From positions 1 to 42,822 of the forward strand of contig JBKBOE010000019.1 in NCBI GenBank assembly GCA_046294915.1: DNA of 42,822 nt, written 5' to 3'. Of this stretch, positions 24,288 through 31,651 are shown one piece after another. The notes under the pieces were generated by a model, which was not told the origin of the DNA, did not search any database, and saw nothing but the letters and a program-made list of their open reading frames with translations. The translations under genes were made by a program, and so were the position numbers. Source of the DNA: UBA2336 sp046294915 (GTDB lineage: Bacteria > Bacteroidota > Bacteroidia > Cytophagales > Cyclobacteriaceae). How positions within the stretch are numbered: position 1 is the stretch's first letter; each line of letters begins with the position of its first letter.

Positions 24288-25931
24288 CTACTTTTCAACC
24301 GGCTTGCTCATGGTCATTGCCAGTTTCACCGCTTCGTAAGCATTCACCAATCCTCCGGTAATACTCAGTTCTTTAAACATTACCTCCTGACCGCTGCCCG
24401 GTTTGGCAACTTTTAAGTTATCGAACTTACGGGTTGATTGACGCAGAATTTCGCGTACCTGTGTGGCCGTTAGTTCAGGGAAGTACGCCATCAAAATGGC
24501 CGCTACACCGGCTGTTGCCGGACTGGCCATACTGGTGCCATCGTTATTCTTATACTTGTCATCCGGAACGGTAGAATAAATTCGCACCCCGGGCGAAAAC
24601 AAGTCAACCGATTTTCTTCCATAGTTTGAGAACGATCCGACAAACGAATTATCAGCACCCCAGGCAGAGGCACCAATTTCAACCCAGGTTTTACACTCCT
24701 TGCCGTCTTTGTAAAAGCGTGAAGGGTAATTAATCTCTTCATCCGAATTTTTGGCATCGTTACCAGCCGCATGAACAAGCAGCACACCTTTTGATTCGGC
24801 ATAGCGCACGGCTTTATCCACTACTTCTTTTTGTGGAGAGTACGATTTGCCAAAACTCATGTTAATAATGTGCGCTCCGTTGTCAACGGCATAATAAATG
24901 GCATTGGCTACGTCCTTATCGCGTTCATCGCCATTGGGTACGGCCCGTACCGACATGATTTTCACATTATCGGCAATGCCCCTGATGCCAAGTTCATTCG
25001 TACGGTTTGCCGCAATGATGCCGGCCACATGGGTGCCGTGCTCGGCATCCGGACCTTTAACATCGTTGTTACCGTAGGCCCGCTCATACGGATTACTGTA
25101 ATCATCGCCCACGATTGCGCGCGAATCGAAATTTTCGTTATAGCCATACAGTGCCTGTACTTCATAATAATGCACAGCCCCCCATAGTTCTTCCAGAAAA
25201 CTTTCTGCATCGGTATCAGGGCCTGCGTTATTGTAAAGTACATTCATCGCGTTTTTGGCAAACGCTTTAACCGGGGTGTTTGGCTTCAGGGTATCCACCA
25301 TCTCGGCCGTCAGCCGGTCAACCTTCAACATTTTCTTCAGGGTATCATTGGCAAATGAAATGTTCTGATAGAATGAGTTGTAGATGTTGTATTGGCTGCT
25401 TGCCTCCTTTGACCGCTTTTCAAATTTGCTTTTAATGTCTTTCCAGTATGCATACTCTGCCTGCTGCTTCTTCCCGATCTTCTTTTCATCAATCGTTTCA
25501 AACCGTGGCTTCAGCCTTATGTATTCGCGGGTAAGTTCATACGTATCCTCATTAACATTTCCGTTTTTCCCACCAATAAAATTCCAGCCATACACGTCAT
25601 CCACGTAGCCGTTTTTATCATCATCGATACCGTTATCGGGTATTTCTTTGGTATTGATCCAGATCACATCCTTCAGATCTTCATGGAAAATATCCACTCC
25701 GGAATCAATTACCGCAACAATTACCGTACGGGAAGGTTTGCCCTTAAGCAGCGTGTTATATACCCGTTCGGCACTAACGCCCTGAAAGAAATCGGTTTCC
25801 GGGTCAAGCAAGAACCAATCAGCCGGCACCGGTTTAGTCAGGTTTTCAGAGGCACTGGTTTGTGCTGCCCCCTTTTGGTAACTCAGTACCCATACAAAAA
25901 CCAGCGCGATCCACTTTAATCTTATAAGCAT
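24288..25931 (-). CDS. Secreted S8 serine protease with large insertion in the catalytic domain
   Basis: A 547-residue subtilisin-family protease with a signal peptide (IALVFVWVLSYQKGAAQ, cleavage near residue 24). The catalytic residues are Asp76 (VIDSGVD), His298 (EHGTHVAG) and Ser467 (GTSMASP). Asp and His are normally 30-55 residues apart; here 222 residues separate them. The extra region (about 125-275) is highly charged and helical, with many Lys/Glu. It probably forms a lid or binding domain. A loop rich in Asp (NGIDDDKNGYVDD) is shared with the protease at the start of the window. No C-terminal sorting domain is seen, so it may stay in the periplasm. Confidence 0.93.
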   Translation of the reverse strand: MLIRLKWIALVFVWVLSYQKGAAQTSASENLTKPVPADWFLLDPETDFFQGVSAERVYNTLLKGKPSRTVIVAVIDSGVDIFHEDLKDVIWINTKEIPDNGIDDDKNGYVDDVYGWNFIGGKNGNVNEDTYELTREYIRLKPRFETIDEKKIGKKQQAEYAYWKDIKSKFEKRSKEASSQYNIYNSFYQNISFANDTLKKMLKVDRLTAEMVDTLKPNTPVKAFAKNAMNVLYNNAGPDTDAESFLEELWGAVHYYEVQALYGYNENFDSRAIVGDDYSNPYERAYGNNDVKGPDAEHGTHVAGIIAANRTNELGIRGIADNVKIMSVRAVPNGDERDKDVANAIYYAVDNGAHIINMSFGKSYSPQKEVVDKAVRYAESKGVLLVHAAGNDAKNSDEEINYPSRFYKDGKECKTWVEIGASAWGADNSFVGSFSNYGRKSVDLFSPGVRIYSTVPDDKYKNNDGTSMASPATAGVAAILMAYFPELTATQVREILRQSTRKFDNLKVAKPGSGQEVMFKELSITGGLVNAYEAVKLAMTMSKPVEK

Positions 25932-26127
25932 GACCTTCCGTTTAATTTATTAAGAAACTGCAAGTTACATTTTAGCCCCGTTTTTCAAGCACCAAATTAT
26001 TTAATCGGTAACGATCCGGAAAACAGCAAAATCGTGCCAAATCTTACGCTGGTTAAGAGCAAATCCACTTAACTGTCTTTAACTGGTTTTCGGATTGCAT
26101 TTTTGTCACGGATTTTAACGGGTAGGT

Positions 26128-26241
26128 ATGGTATATATTTTCTTTACAACATTAACTGCACTTTACAGCCTGATCTTTTATGGTGCACATCAGGTAAAAA
26201 AATCGCAAAACACTTCTGAAGAATCAGGCCGATGGAGTTAA
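26128..26241 (+). CDS. Possible small membrane peptide (37 residues), unsupported by family
   Basis: This short frame lies in the 323-nt gap between the S8 protease and the SGNH hydrolase. ATG 26128 is preceded by GGTAGGT. The product has one hydrophobic stretch (VYIFFTTLTALYSLIFYG) followed by a polar tail with Lys, Gln, Glu and Ser, as expected for a single-span small protein. CATTTTTG at 26099-26106 could be a -7 box. It could equally be chance. The rest of the gap (25932-26127) shows no other structure I can support. Confidence 0.35.
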   Translation: MVYIFFTTLTALYSLIFYGAHQVKKSQNTSEESGRWS

Positions 26242-26254
26242 GTCTGGTCTGGCT

Positions 26255-26911
26255 TTAAAAATCCTTTGCAATCAATTCGGCCCATTGCGCATACATGATA
26301 CCGGAAGGATGCAACTTATCCGGAGCCACCAGTCCGGGGTTTTCGAGGCCCTTCCGGGTTAAACCGGTAATGTTGTAATAACGGATACCGTGCCGTAACG
26401 TAATCTCGCGGTTTGCCTGATTAAATTCATCAATAGCTTTGGATATTGCTTCACGCTTCGGTTCTCCGAAAGGCGTAAATCCATAATCGGGAATAGAAAC
26501 AACAAACACCCTGTCCTTTCGCCCGCCTGCCAGCTCTATTGCCTTCTTCAGCAACTCTTCAAATTCCGGTTTATAGCTTTCAACCGTTTTGCCTTGGTAC
26601 TGATTGTTTACACCGATAAGCAGGGAAACCAGCCCGTACTCATTTTTAAGATTGGCCTTTTCAATCGCACCTTTCAAATCATCGGTACGCCAGCCGGTGG
26701 TGGCGATAATGCGGGGCTCTTCGATGGTGTATCCTTTGGTCTGAAGAAGTTTTGCTAATTGTACTGGCCAGCGCTCATGTTCCGGTACACTTTCGCCAAT
26801 GGTGTACGAGTCGCCCAGTGCCAGAAAGGTTACGCGCTCAGTTTTGCTTATGGGTTGTGCCATAGCTGTTAATAAACCAATGGAGAGAATGAGTGGAATG
26901 ATTAATTTCAT
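26255..26911 (-). CDS. SGNH/GDSL-family hydrolase, exported
   Basis: The 218-residue protein has a signal peptide (LIIPLILSIGLLTAMAQ). The SGNH blocks are present: block I with nucleophile Ser35 (LALGDSYTIGE), block III with Asn (LIGVNNQYQG) and block V with the Asp/His pair (DKLHPSG). It should hydrolyse an ester in the periplasm or outside, such as a carbohydrate acetyl group or lipid ester; the substrate is not predictable. It stands alone, transcribed toward the small-peptide region, with its promoter in the 100-nt stretch left of the tRNA-Leu terminator. Confidence 0.9.
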   Translation of the reverse strand: MKLIIPLILSIGLLTAMAQPISKTERVTFLALGDSYTIGESVPEHERWPVQLAKLLQTKGYTIEEPRIIATTGWRTDDLKGAIEKANLKNEYGLVSLLIGVNNQYQGKTVESYKPEFEELLKKAIELAGGRKDRVFVVSIPDYGFTPFGEPKREAISKAIDEFNQANREITLRHGIRYYNITGLTRKGLENPGLVAPDKLHPSGIMYAQWAELIAKDF

Positions 26912-27011
26912 TCAAGAAAATGATTTTTGATGAATTTGCCACGTTGTCTTCTCAGGGTATATGGCCGTTGCTTATCATCAGAAAAGCATCAGATTAACCT
27001 CTCTTTTAAAC

Positions 27012-27034
27012 AAAAAGTCATCTCATAAGATGAC
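27012..27034 (-). terminator. Intrinsic terminator of the tRNA-Leu pair
   Basis: A perfect 7-bp stem GTCATCT/AGATGAC (27017-27023 with 27028-27034) with a 4-nt loop is followed on the minus strand by TTTTTG. It lies 8 nt past the 3' end of tRNA-Leu(CAG). Confidence 0.85.
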
Positions 27035-27042
27035 ATTATAAC

Positions 27043-27127
27043 TGGTGCCGAAGGTGGGACTCGAACCCACACAGCTTGCGCCACACGCCCCTGAAACGTG
27101 CGTGTCTACCAGTTTCACCACTTCGGC
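27043..27127 (-). tRNA. tRNA-Leu (anticodon CAG)
   Basis: A class II tRNA with a long variable arm. The acceptor GCCGAAG/CTTCGGC has discriminator A, and the 3' CCA is encoded (27043-27045). The anticodon loop TTCAGGG closed by CACGT/GCGTG gives anticodon CAG. The T arm contains GGTTCGAGTCC. It is the second gene of a two-tRNA transcript. Confidence 0.95.
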
Positions 27128-27148
27128 AAAAGGTAAAGATCAATCGAG

Positions 27149-27232
27149 TGCCCAGGACTGGATTCGAACCAGCACACCCTTTCGGGCGCTACCCCCTCAA
27201 AGTAGTGTGTCTACCAATTTCACCACCTGGGC
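27149..27232 (-). tRNA. tRNA-Leu (anticodon GAG)
   Basis: A class II tRNA. The acceptor GCCCAGG/CCTGGGC has discriminator A, and CCA is not encoded. The anticodon loop TTGAGGG on stem CTACT/GGTAG gives anticodon GAG. The variable arm is GCGCCCGAAAGGGTGT-like, and the T arm contains GGTTCGAATCC. It lies 21 nt upstream of tRNA-Leu(CAG) on the same strand. Confidence 0.95.
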
Positions 27233-27276
27233 AATCAGGGCGACAAAAGTAATAAGCTTTTCGGAATTTGCACAGA

Positions 27277-27612
27277 TCACCGGCTATGCCGGTATTTAAT
27301 AACATTTACCGGCTCCATGGTGATCAGGCCCTCTCTTACATGCTCGTCAAGAAAAGGGATAATTTTGTTGATACGCTCCTCGGTATCAACAATTTCAATC
27401 ACGATCGGCAGATCTTCAGAGAGGCGGAGCACCTTGGCGGTATGAATGCGGCTTTCGGCCCCGAAGCCCATTATGCCGCGAAACACGGTGGCTCCGGCAA
27501 GGTTCAGTTCGCGTGCTTTCAGCACAATGGCTTCATACAATGGCCTGGAGTTGAGTTGGTCCGACTCGCCTATATGAATTCGAAGCATAATTCCATTTTC
27601 CGGCAGTTTCAT
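27277..27612 (-). CDS. DUF190 (PII-like) protein linked to CrcB
   Basis: The 111-residue protein is of the DUF190 family, which has a PII-like ferredoxin fold: LRIHIGESDQ, LNLAGATVFRGIMGFG, LPIVIEIVDTEERINKIIPFL. Its ATG at 27612 overlaps the crcB stop by 4 nt (ATGA), which settles the start over the longer frame at 27648 and shows translational coupling. By this constant linkage it is thought to act with fluoride channels, perhaps as a regulatory or sensing partner; direct function is not established. It lies 44 nt upstream of the tRNA-Leu pair on the same strand. Confidence 0.9.
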   Translation of the reverse strand: MKLPENGIMLRIHIGESDQLNSRPLYEAIVLKARELNLAGATVFRGIMGFGAESRIHTAKVLRLSEDLPIVIEIVDTEERINKIIPFLDEHVREGLITMEPVNVIKYRHSR

Positions 27613-27998
27613 AGTTTGGTCATCAGTTGTTGAATTTCCCTTGTGCAAACAAATCCGGCAAAGGCCAGGAGAATTCCGCCCACATTATTTACAAGAATAT
27701 TGAGCAGCGCTGTGCGCACCTCGCCATCGCGCACCAGACTGAGTGTTTCGAGTGAATAGGTAGAAAAAGTTGTAAACCCTCCCAGGATACCAATAAAAAG
27801 AAAAACGCGTAAGGCAGGACTCATCGTTGCGGATTCAAATAAGGCCCACAAAACACCAATTAAAAATGAACCCACAAGGTTCACGGTTAAGGTTCCCAGC
27901 GGAAAAACTCCGGCATATTTGCCGTGCACCCACCCCGAAACACTGTATCGGGCAAGTGATCCGATGCCTCCGCCAAGAATTATCAATACAATCTTCAT
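27609..27998 (-). CDS. crcB: Fluoride ion channel CrcB/Fluc
   Basis: The 129-residue protein has four membrane segments. The Fluc motifs are visible: GGGIGSLARY near the N-terminus, the conserved Asn in LTVNLVGSFLIG, and GGFTTFSTYS with the pore phenylalanines and sodium-site loop. It exports fluoride as an antiparallel dimer in the inner membrane. It overlaps the DUF190 gene by 4 nt. The upstream gap to the divergent tRNA-Thr is only 45 nt and shows no crcB (fluoride) riboswitch, so expression may be constitutive. Confidence 0.94.
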   Translation of the reverse strand: MKIVLIILGGGIGSLARYSVSGWVHGKYAGVFPLGTLTVNLVGSFLIGVLWALFESATMSPALRVFLFIGILGGFTTFSTYSLETLSLVRDGEVRTALLNILVNNVGGILLAFAGFVCTREIQQLMTKL

Positions 27999-28028
27999 AG
28001 CCCGAAGTTACAATTTACCGGCAATATG

Positions 28029-28036
28029 TATTTTTG
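28029..28036 (+). promoter_or_regulatory. -7 box for tRNA-Thr (and possibly the Rrf2 gene)
   Basis: TATTTTTG matches TAnnTTTG and ends 7 nt before the mature tRNA-Thr 5' end. That spacing is suitable for a start just upstream of the tRNA. No -33 TTG is obvious. Confidence 0.4.
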
Positions 28037-28043
28037 GCCTGTT

Positions 28044-28115
28044 GCCGAGGTAGCTCAGGGGTAGAGCAGCTGATTCGTAATCAGCAGGTCGTGAGTTCAA
28101 ATCTCATCCTCGGCT
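28044..28115 (+). tRNA. tRNA-Thr (anticodon CGT)
   Basis: A 72-nt cloverleaf. The acceptor is GCCGAGG/CCTCGGC with discriminator T. The D arm is AGCTCAGGGGTAGAGC, the anticodon loop TTCGTAA on stem CTGAT/ATCAG gives CGT, and the T arm contains AGTTCAAATCT. CCA is not encoded. No terminator is visible before the Rrf2 start 36 nt downstream. Confidence 0.95.
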
Positions 28116-28151
28116 CTAGCCTCCTGTAGAACCCGGGCCGCCTGGTACCCT

Positions 28152-28592
28152 ATGCTGTCGAAGAAATGCAAATACGCTATCCATGCACTGGTTCACATGG
28201 CCAGGAATCCGAAAGAAAAGTATCTGATCCGCGAGATCTCTTCCTCCTGTAACATCCCTAAAAAGTTTCTGGAAAATATTCTGCTTGAACTAAAGCGGGC
28301 TGGTATTCTGGGAAGCCGTGCGGGTAAAGGAGGCGGGTATTTCTTAAGGCGATCCACCCGCGAAGTAAACCTGGCCGAGGTAGTGCGCCTTTTTGATGGG
28401 GCGATTGCCGCTATTCCCTGTGCAACGTTTAAGTACTATGAACCGTGCAACGAATGCAAAGATGAGGCAACCTGCAGTATCCGAAAGGCGTTTCTGGATG
28501 TACGCAATGCCACCGTGGAGATGCTTAAAAAAGATACGCTGGAAAGCCTGGTAAACCAGGAAAAAAAACGTAGTCGAAAAAGAAAACAATAA
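28152..28592 (+). CDS. Rrf2-family transcriptional regulator with cysteine cluster
   Basis: The 146-residue protein has an N-terminal winged helix (about 1-70) with the Rrf2 pattern: KYAIHALVHMA, IREISSSCNIPKKFLENIL, GKGGGYFL. Cys90, Cys99, Cys102 and Cys108 (within EPCNECKDEATC) sit in the region where IscR/NsrR bind iron-sulfur clusters. The spacing differs from theirs, so a cluster, zinc or thiol sensing are all possible. A Lys/Arg-rich tail ends the protein. It is the first gene before an adaptor/permease/ATPase set on the same strand (21-nt gap), so it probably controls that efflux system and itself. It starts 36 nt after tRNA-Thr. Confidence 0.92.
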   Translation: MLSKKCKYAIHALVHMARNPKEKYLIREISSSCNIPKKFLENILLELKRAGILGSRAGKGGGYFLRRSTREVNLAEVVRLFDGAIAAIPCATFKYYEPCNECKDEATCSIRKAFLDVRNATVEMLKKDTLESLVNQEKKRSRKRKQ

Positions 28593-28613
28593 CATCAATT
28601 ACTCTTTACAACA

Positions 28614-29711
28614 TTGAAACACCTACCTATTTCCCTCGTACTGCCCGGTGTACTTCTGCTTGGCGGATGCCATTCTAAAAATGAATTTGAACAACCCCGG
28701 CAAAAACATTTAATCGAGGCAGTGTATGCTTCGGGGAACATTGTTTCTGAAAATGAATACCAGGCCTTTGCCCAGGTTGACGGCTATGTGGAAGAAAAAC
28801 GCGTGCAGGATGGCGATACCGTAAAGCAGGGCGATGCTCTATTTGTCATTCAGGCCGATCAGCAAAACGCCCGTTACCGTATTGCCCGCGAGAACTACGA
28901 GCTTGCCCTGAAAAATCTTCGCGATGATTCACCGGTTCTGTCCGAGTTAAAATCAACATTAACTACGGCAAAATCAAAAATGCAATACGACTCGGTAAAC
29001 TTTGTTCGCTACACCAACCTGCTAAAAGACAACGCCACTTCACGGGCTGAGTACGACCGCATGAAACTGCTCTATGAAAATTCGAGGAACGATTTTTTGT
29101 TGGCAATAAGCCGGTACCAGCGCACTCGCGATCAACTTGAGCTGGAATTAAAAAATGCCGAAAACCAATACCGCATTGCCCGTGATGAATCGGACCGCTA
29201 CATCATCCGCAGTCATATAAATGGACGCGTTTTTAAAACATTTAAAGAAAAAGGAGAACTCATCAGGCGAAATGAAACCGTGGCCGTATTAGGCAGCGCC
29301 AGTGCATTTTACGTACAGCTAAGTGTGGATGAATTGGACATTCAGCGCATTCAGATAGGCCAGCCAGTAGTTGTAAAAATTGATGCCTACCCCGATAGAA
29401 TTTTCAATGCCACCGTAAGTAAAATCTATCCACTGGTTGATGCCCGCCAGCAATCTTTCCGGGTGGATGCAACCCTTAACGAAAAACTGCCTGGTAATTT
29501 TTCCGGTCTTGCCCTGGAGGCCAACATCATCATCCGGGAAAATCACAAAGCTTTGGTAATTCCCAAAAGCGCGTTGCTTCCGGGCGATTCTGTAATCATC
29601 CGGAGTGAATCCGGCATGCGTAAGGTAAAAGTAACCAAAGGCATTACCACCATGGACGAAGCGGAAGTCGTGAACGGTATTGACGAACAAACAGAGGTAA
29701 AAATCAAGTAA
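28614..29711 (+). CDS. Lipoprotein membrane-fusion (HlyD/MacA-like) efflux adaptor
   Basis: The 365-residue periplasmic adaptor has a TTG start and a lipoprotein signal (VLPGVLLLGG-Cys19). It contains a lipoyl/barrel half (QVDGYVEEKRVQDGDTVKQGD), a long alpha-hairpin coiled coil (about 80-195), the second lipoyl half (YIIRSHINGRVF) and beta-barrel domains. It should link the inner-membrane ABC permease encoded next to an outer-membrane channel. Its stop overlaps the permease ATG (TAATG), so the genes are coupled. No TolC-like gene is in the window, so the outer-membrane partner must be encoded elsewhere if it exists. Confidence 0.9.
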   Translation: MKHLPISLVLPGVLLLGGCHSKNEFEQPRQKHLIEAVYASGNIVSENEYQAFAQVDGYVEEKRVQDGDTVKQGDALFVIQADQQNARYRIARENYELALKNLRDDSPVLSELKSTLTTAKSKMQYDSVNFVRYTNLLKDNATSRAEYDRMKLLYENSRNDFLLAISRYQRTRDQLELELKNAENQYRIARDESDRYIIRSHINGRVFKTFKEKGELIRRNETVAVLGSASAFYVQLSVDELDIQRIQIGQPVVVKIDAYPDRIFNATVSKIYPLVDARQQSFRVDATLNEKLPGNFSGLALEANIIIRENHKALVIPKSALLPGDSVIIRSESGMRKVKVTKGITTMDEAEVVNGIDEQTEVKIK

Positions 29712-30970
29712 TGCTGCTGCCTATGCCGCCTGTTGTTGAAATAGCCTGGACACACATTATCTCAAAACCAAAACAAACCATTATTGCCATGCTGGGGGTA
29801 ACGTTCGGCATCGGCATGTTCATCGCCCTGGTGAGTTTAATGACCGGCCTTAATCAATTTACCGAAGATGTTACCATGACCTCTTCGCCCGATATTCACA
29901 TCTACCATGACATCACCCGGGAACGAAAATCCATTCTGGAAGAAATGAATCCAGCCGGCCTCAACCTGGTGCACCACCAAAAACCTAAAGTAGAAACCGC
30001 CAAACTGCGCAATGCTTTGCAACTTGTGGAGATCATCCGAAAAGATCCGCGGGTATCGGGTGTGGCTCCAACCCTTTCATCACAGGTATTTTATAATTAC
30101 GGACCCGTGCAACTGAATGGCCAAATACTGGGCGTGGATATACTTGAAGAAGATAAACTCTTCGATATCCAATCCCGAATGAAATCCGGCAGACTGGAAG
30201 ATCTGAAATCCAATCCGGATGGCATCCTGGTAGGTACCGGCCTGGCCCGGAAACTCAATGCCACCACGGGCAACCGCGTGGTAATTACTACCCCGCAAGG
30301 TTATACCATGACATTGAAGATACTCGGCACTTTTCAAATGGGTATTGGTGCAGTGGATAACGTACGTGCGTACGCCAATATCACCACCGTGCAAACCATC
30401 CTGCAGCAGGATCAGACTTACATTACCGATATCAACATTAAAGTACACGACCGCCTCCGTGCTAAAGCCATTGCACCCGAATATGAGGCTATGTTTCACT
30501 ACAAAGCCGAAGATTGGGAAACAGCTAACGCCACTTTTTTAACAGGTGTTACTATCCGTAATATCATTACGTGGTCGGTTTCGGTTACGCTGCTTATTGT
30601 GGCCGGTTTTGGTATTTATAACATCCTCACGATGACCATTTACAATAAAATGAAAGATATCGCCATACTGAAAGCCATGGGGTTTGCCGGAAACGATGTG
30701 CGTATGATTTTCATGATCCAGTCGCTGGTTATTGGCTTTGCTGGCGGCCTTATGGGTTTGCTGATAGGCTATGTGCTTTCGTGGCTGATTTCAAAAGCGC
30801 CTTTTGATGGCGGTGATGTGGTTAGCCTGGATCACTTCCCGGTAAACTTCGACCCGATGTACTATGTAATCGGAATTGTTTTTGGTGTACTCACCACCGC
30901 CTTTGCCGGTTACACACCATCGCGAAAAGCAGCCCGGGTTGATCCTATTGAAATTATACGCGGCCAGTAA
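29711..30970 (+). CDS. MacB/LolC-type ABC transporter permease (FtsX domain)
   Basis: The 419-residue permease has the four-TM MacB/FtsX layout. TM1 lies near residues 18-45 (TIIAMLGVTFGIGMFIALVSL), then a large periplasmic domain (about 50-275) and three C-terminal TM helices. The permease motif ILKAMGFAGNDVRMIF contacts the ATPase, and the end carries the typical SRKAARVDPIEIIRG. It works by mechanotransmission rather than as a classic pore. The partner ATPase starts 3 nt downstream and the adaptor precedes it, giving a tripartite-like efflux or lipoprotein-release system. ATG 29711 overlaps the adaptor stop; a second ATG at 29723 is possible. Confidence 0.92.
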   Translation: MLLPMPPVVEIAWTHIISKPKQTIIAMLGVTFGIGMFIALVSLMTGLNQFTEDVTMTSSPDIHIYHDITRERKSILEEMNPAGLNLVHHQKPKVETAKLRNALQLVEIIRKDPRVSGVAPTLSSQVFYNYGPVQLNGQILGVDILEEDKLFDIQSRMKSGRLEDLKSNPDGILVGTGLARKLNATTGNRVVITTPQGYTMTLKILGTFQMGIGAVDNVRAYANITTVQTILQQDQTYITDINIKVHDRLRAKAIAPEYEAMFHYKAEDWETANATFLTGVTIRNIITWSVSVTLLIVAGFGIYNILTMTIYNKMKDIAILKAMGFAGNDVRMIFMIQSLVIGFAGGLMGLLIGYVLSWLISKAPFDGGDVVSLDHFPVNFDPMYYVIGIVFGVLTTAFAGYTPSRKAARVDPIEIIRGQ

Positions 30971-30973
30971 CTT

Positions 30974-31651
30974 ATGAAACCGGTACTTCAAACCCGCCAA
31001 CTCAGTAAATACTTTTACGAACCGGAAAAATTCCAGGTATTAAAGCAAATTGACCTGACCATAAACCGGGGTGAATTTATGTGCCTGATGGGAAAATCAG
31101 GTTGCGGTAAGTCTACACTCATGTATGTACTCTCCACCATGGATACCGACTACGAAGGAGAACTTGAAATAGCCGGAGAGCAATTGAAAGGCAAAAGTCA
31201 GAATTATCTTTCCGCATTCCGCAACAAACACATCGGGTTTATTTTTCAGTTCCACTACCTGTTACCCGAGTTTACCGTTCTGCAAAATGTAATGTTGCCG
31301 GCATTGAAACTAGGCCGGTATTCAAGGCAAGAAATCGAATCCCGTGCTTACGAAAAACTAAAAATACTCGGGGTAGCCGACCAGGCTCTTAAAATGTCAT
31401 CAAAACTTTCGGGTGGCCAGCAACAACGGGTGGCTATTGCCCGGGCTTTGATAAACGAGCCGGATATAATCATGGGCGATGAGCCTACCGGCAACTTGGA
31501 TTCATACAACTCTAACCTGGTATTCAACATCCTGCAGGAACTTACACATACCTACCGGCAAACAATTGTTGCCGTTACCCATGATGAAGATTTTGCCAGC
31601 CGGTCCGATCGGGTGGTGGAAATGAGCGATGGAAGGATACTCAGCGCTTAG
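30974..31651 (+). CDS. MacB/LolD-type ABC transporter ATP-binding protein
   Basis: A 225-residue nucleotide-binding protein with the aromatic A-loop region (KYFYEP), Walker A (GKSGCGKST), Q-loop (IFQFHYLLPEFTV), signature LSGGQQQRVAIARAL, Walker B (IIMGDEPTGNLDS) and the H-loop (AVTHDED). The length and the short form without extra domains fit LolD/MacB-N-type ATPases that drive FtsX-fold permeases. It begins 3 nt after the permease stop and is the last gene of the Rrf2-led operon. It overlaps the end of the convergent aldolase-like gene by 4 nt. Confidence 0.94.
   Translation: MKPVLQTRQLSKYFYEPEKFQVLKQIDLTINRGEFMCLMGKSGCGKSTLMYVLSTMDTDYEGELEIAGEQLKGKSQNYLSAFRNKHIGFIFQFHYLLPEFTVLQNVMLPALKLGRYSRQEIESRAYEKLKILGVADQALKMSSKLSGGQQQRVAIARALINEPDIIMGDEPTGNLDSYNSNLVFNILQELTHTYRQTIVAVTHDEDFASRSDRVVEMSDGRILSA

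Noticed and set aside
27279..27293. ACCGGC-TAT-GCCGGT hairpin near the end of the DUF190 gene
   Set aside because: No T-run follows on the minus strand, and most of it is coding; not a convincing terminator.
27045..27299. 84-residue plus-strand frame across both tRNA-Leu genes
   Set aside because: It reads antisense through two tRNA genes; the apparent protein pattern reflects tRNA sequence.
27999..28043. Possible fluoride riboswitch upstream of crcB
   Set aside because: Only 45 nt separate crcB from tRNA-Thr and none of the crcB-motif conserved segments is present.
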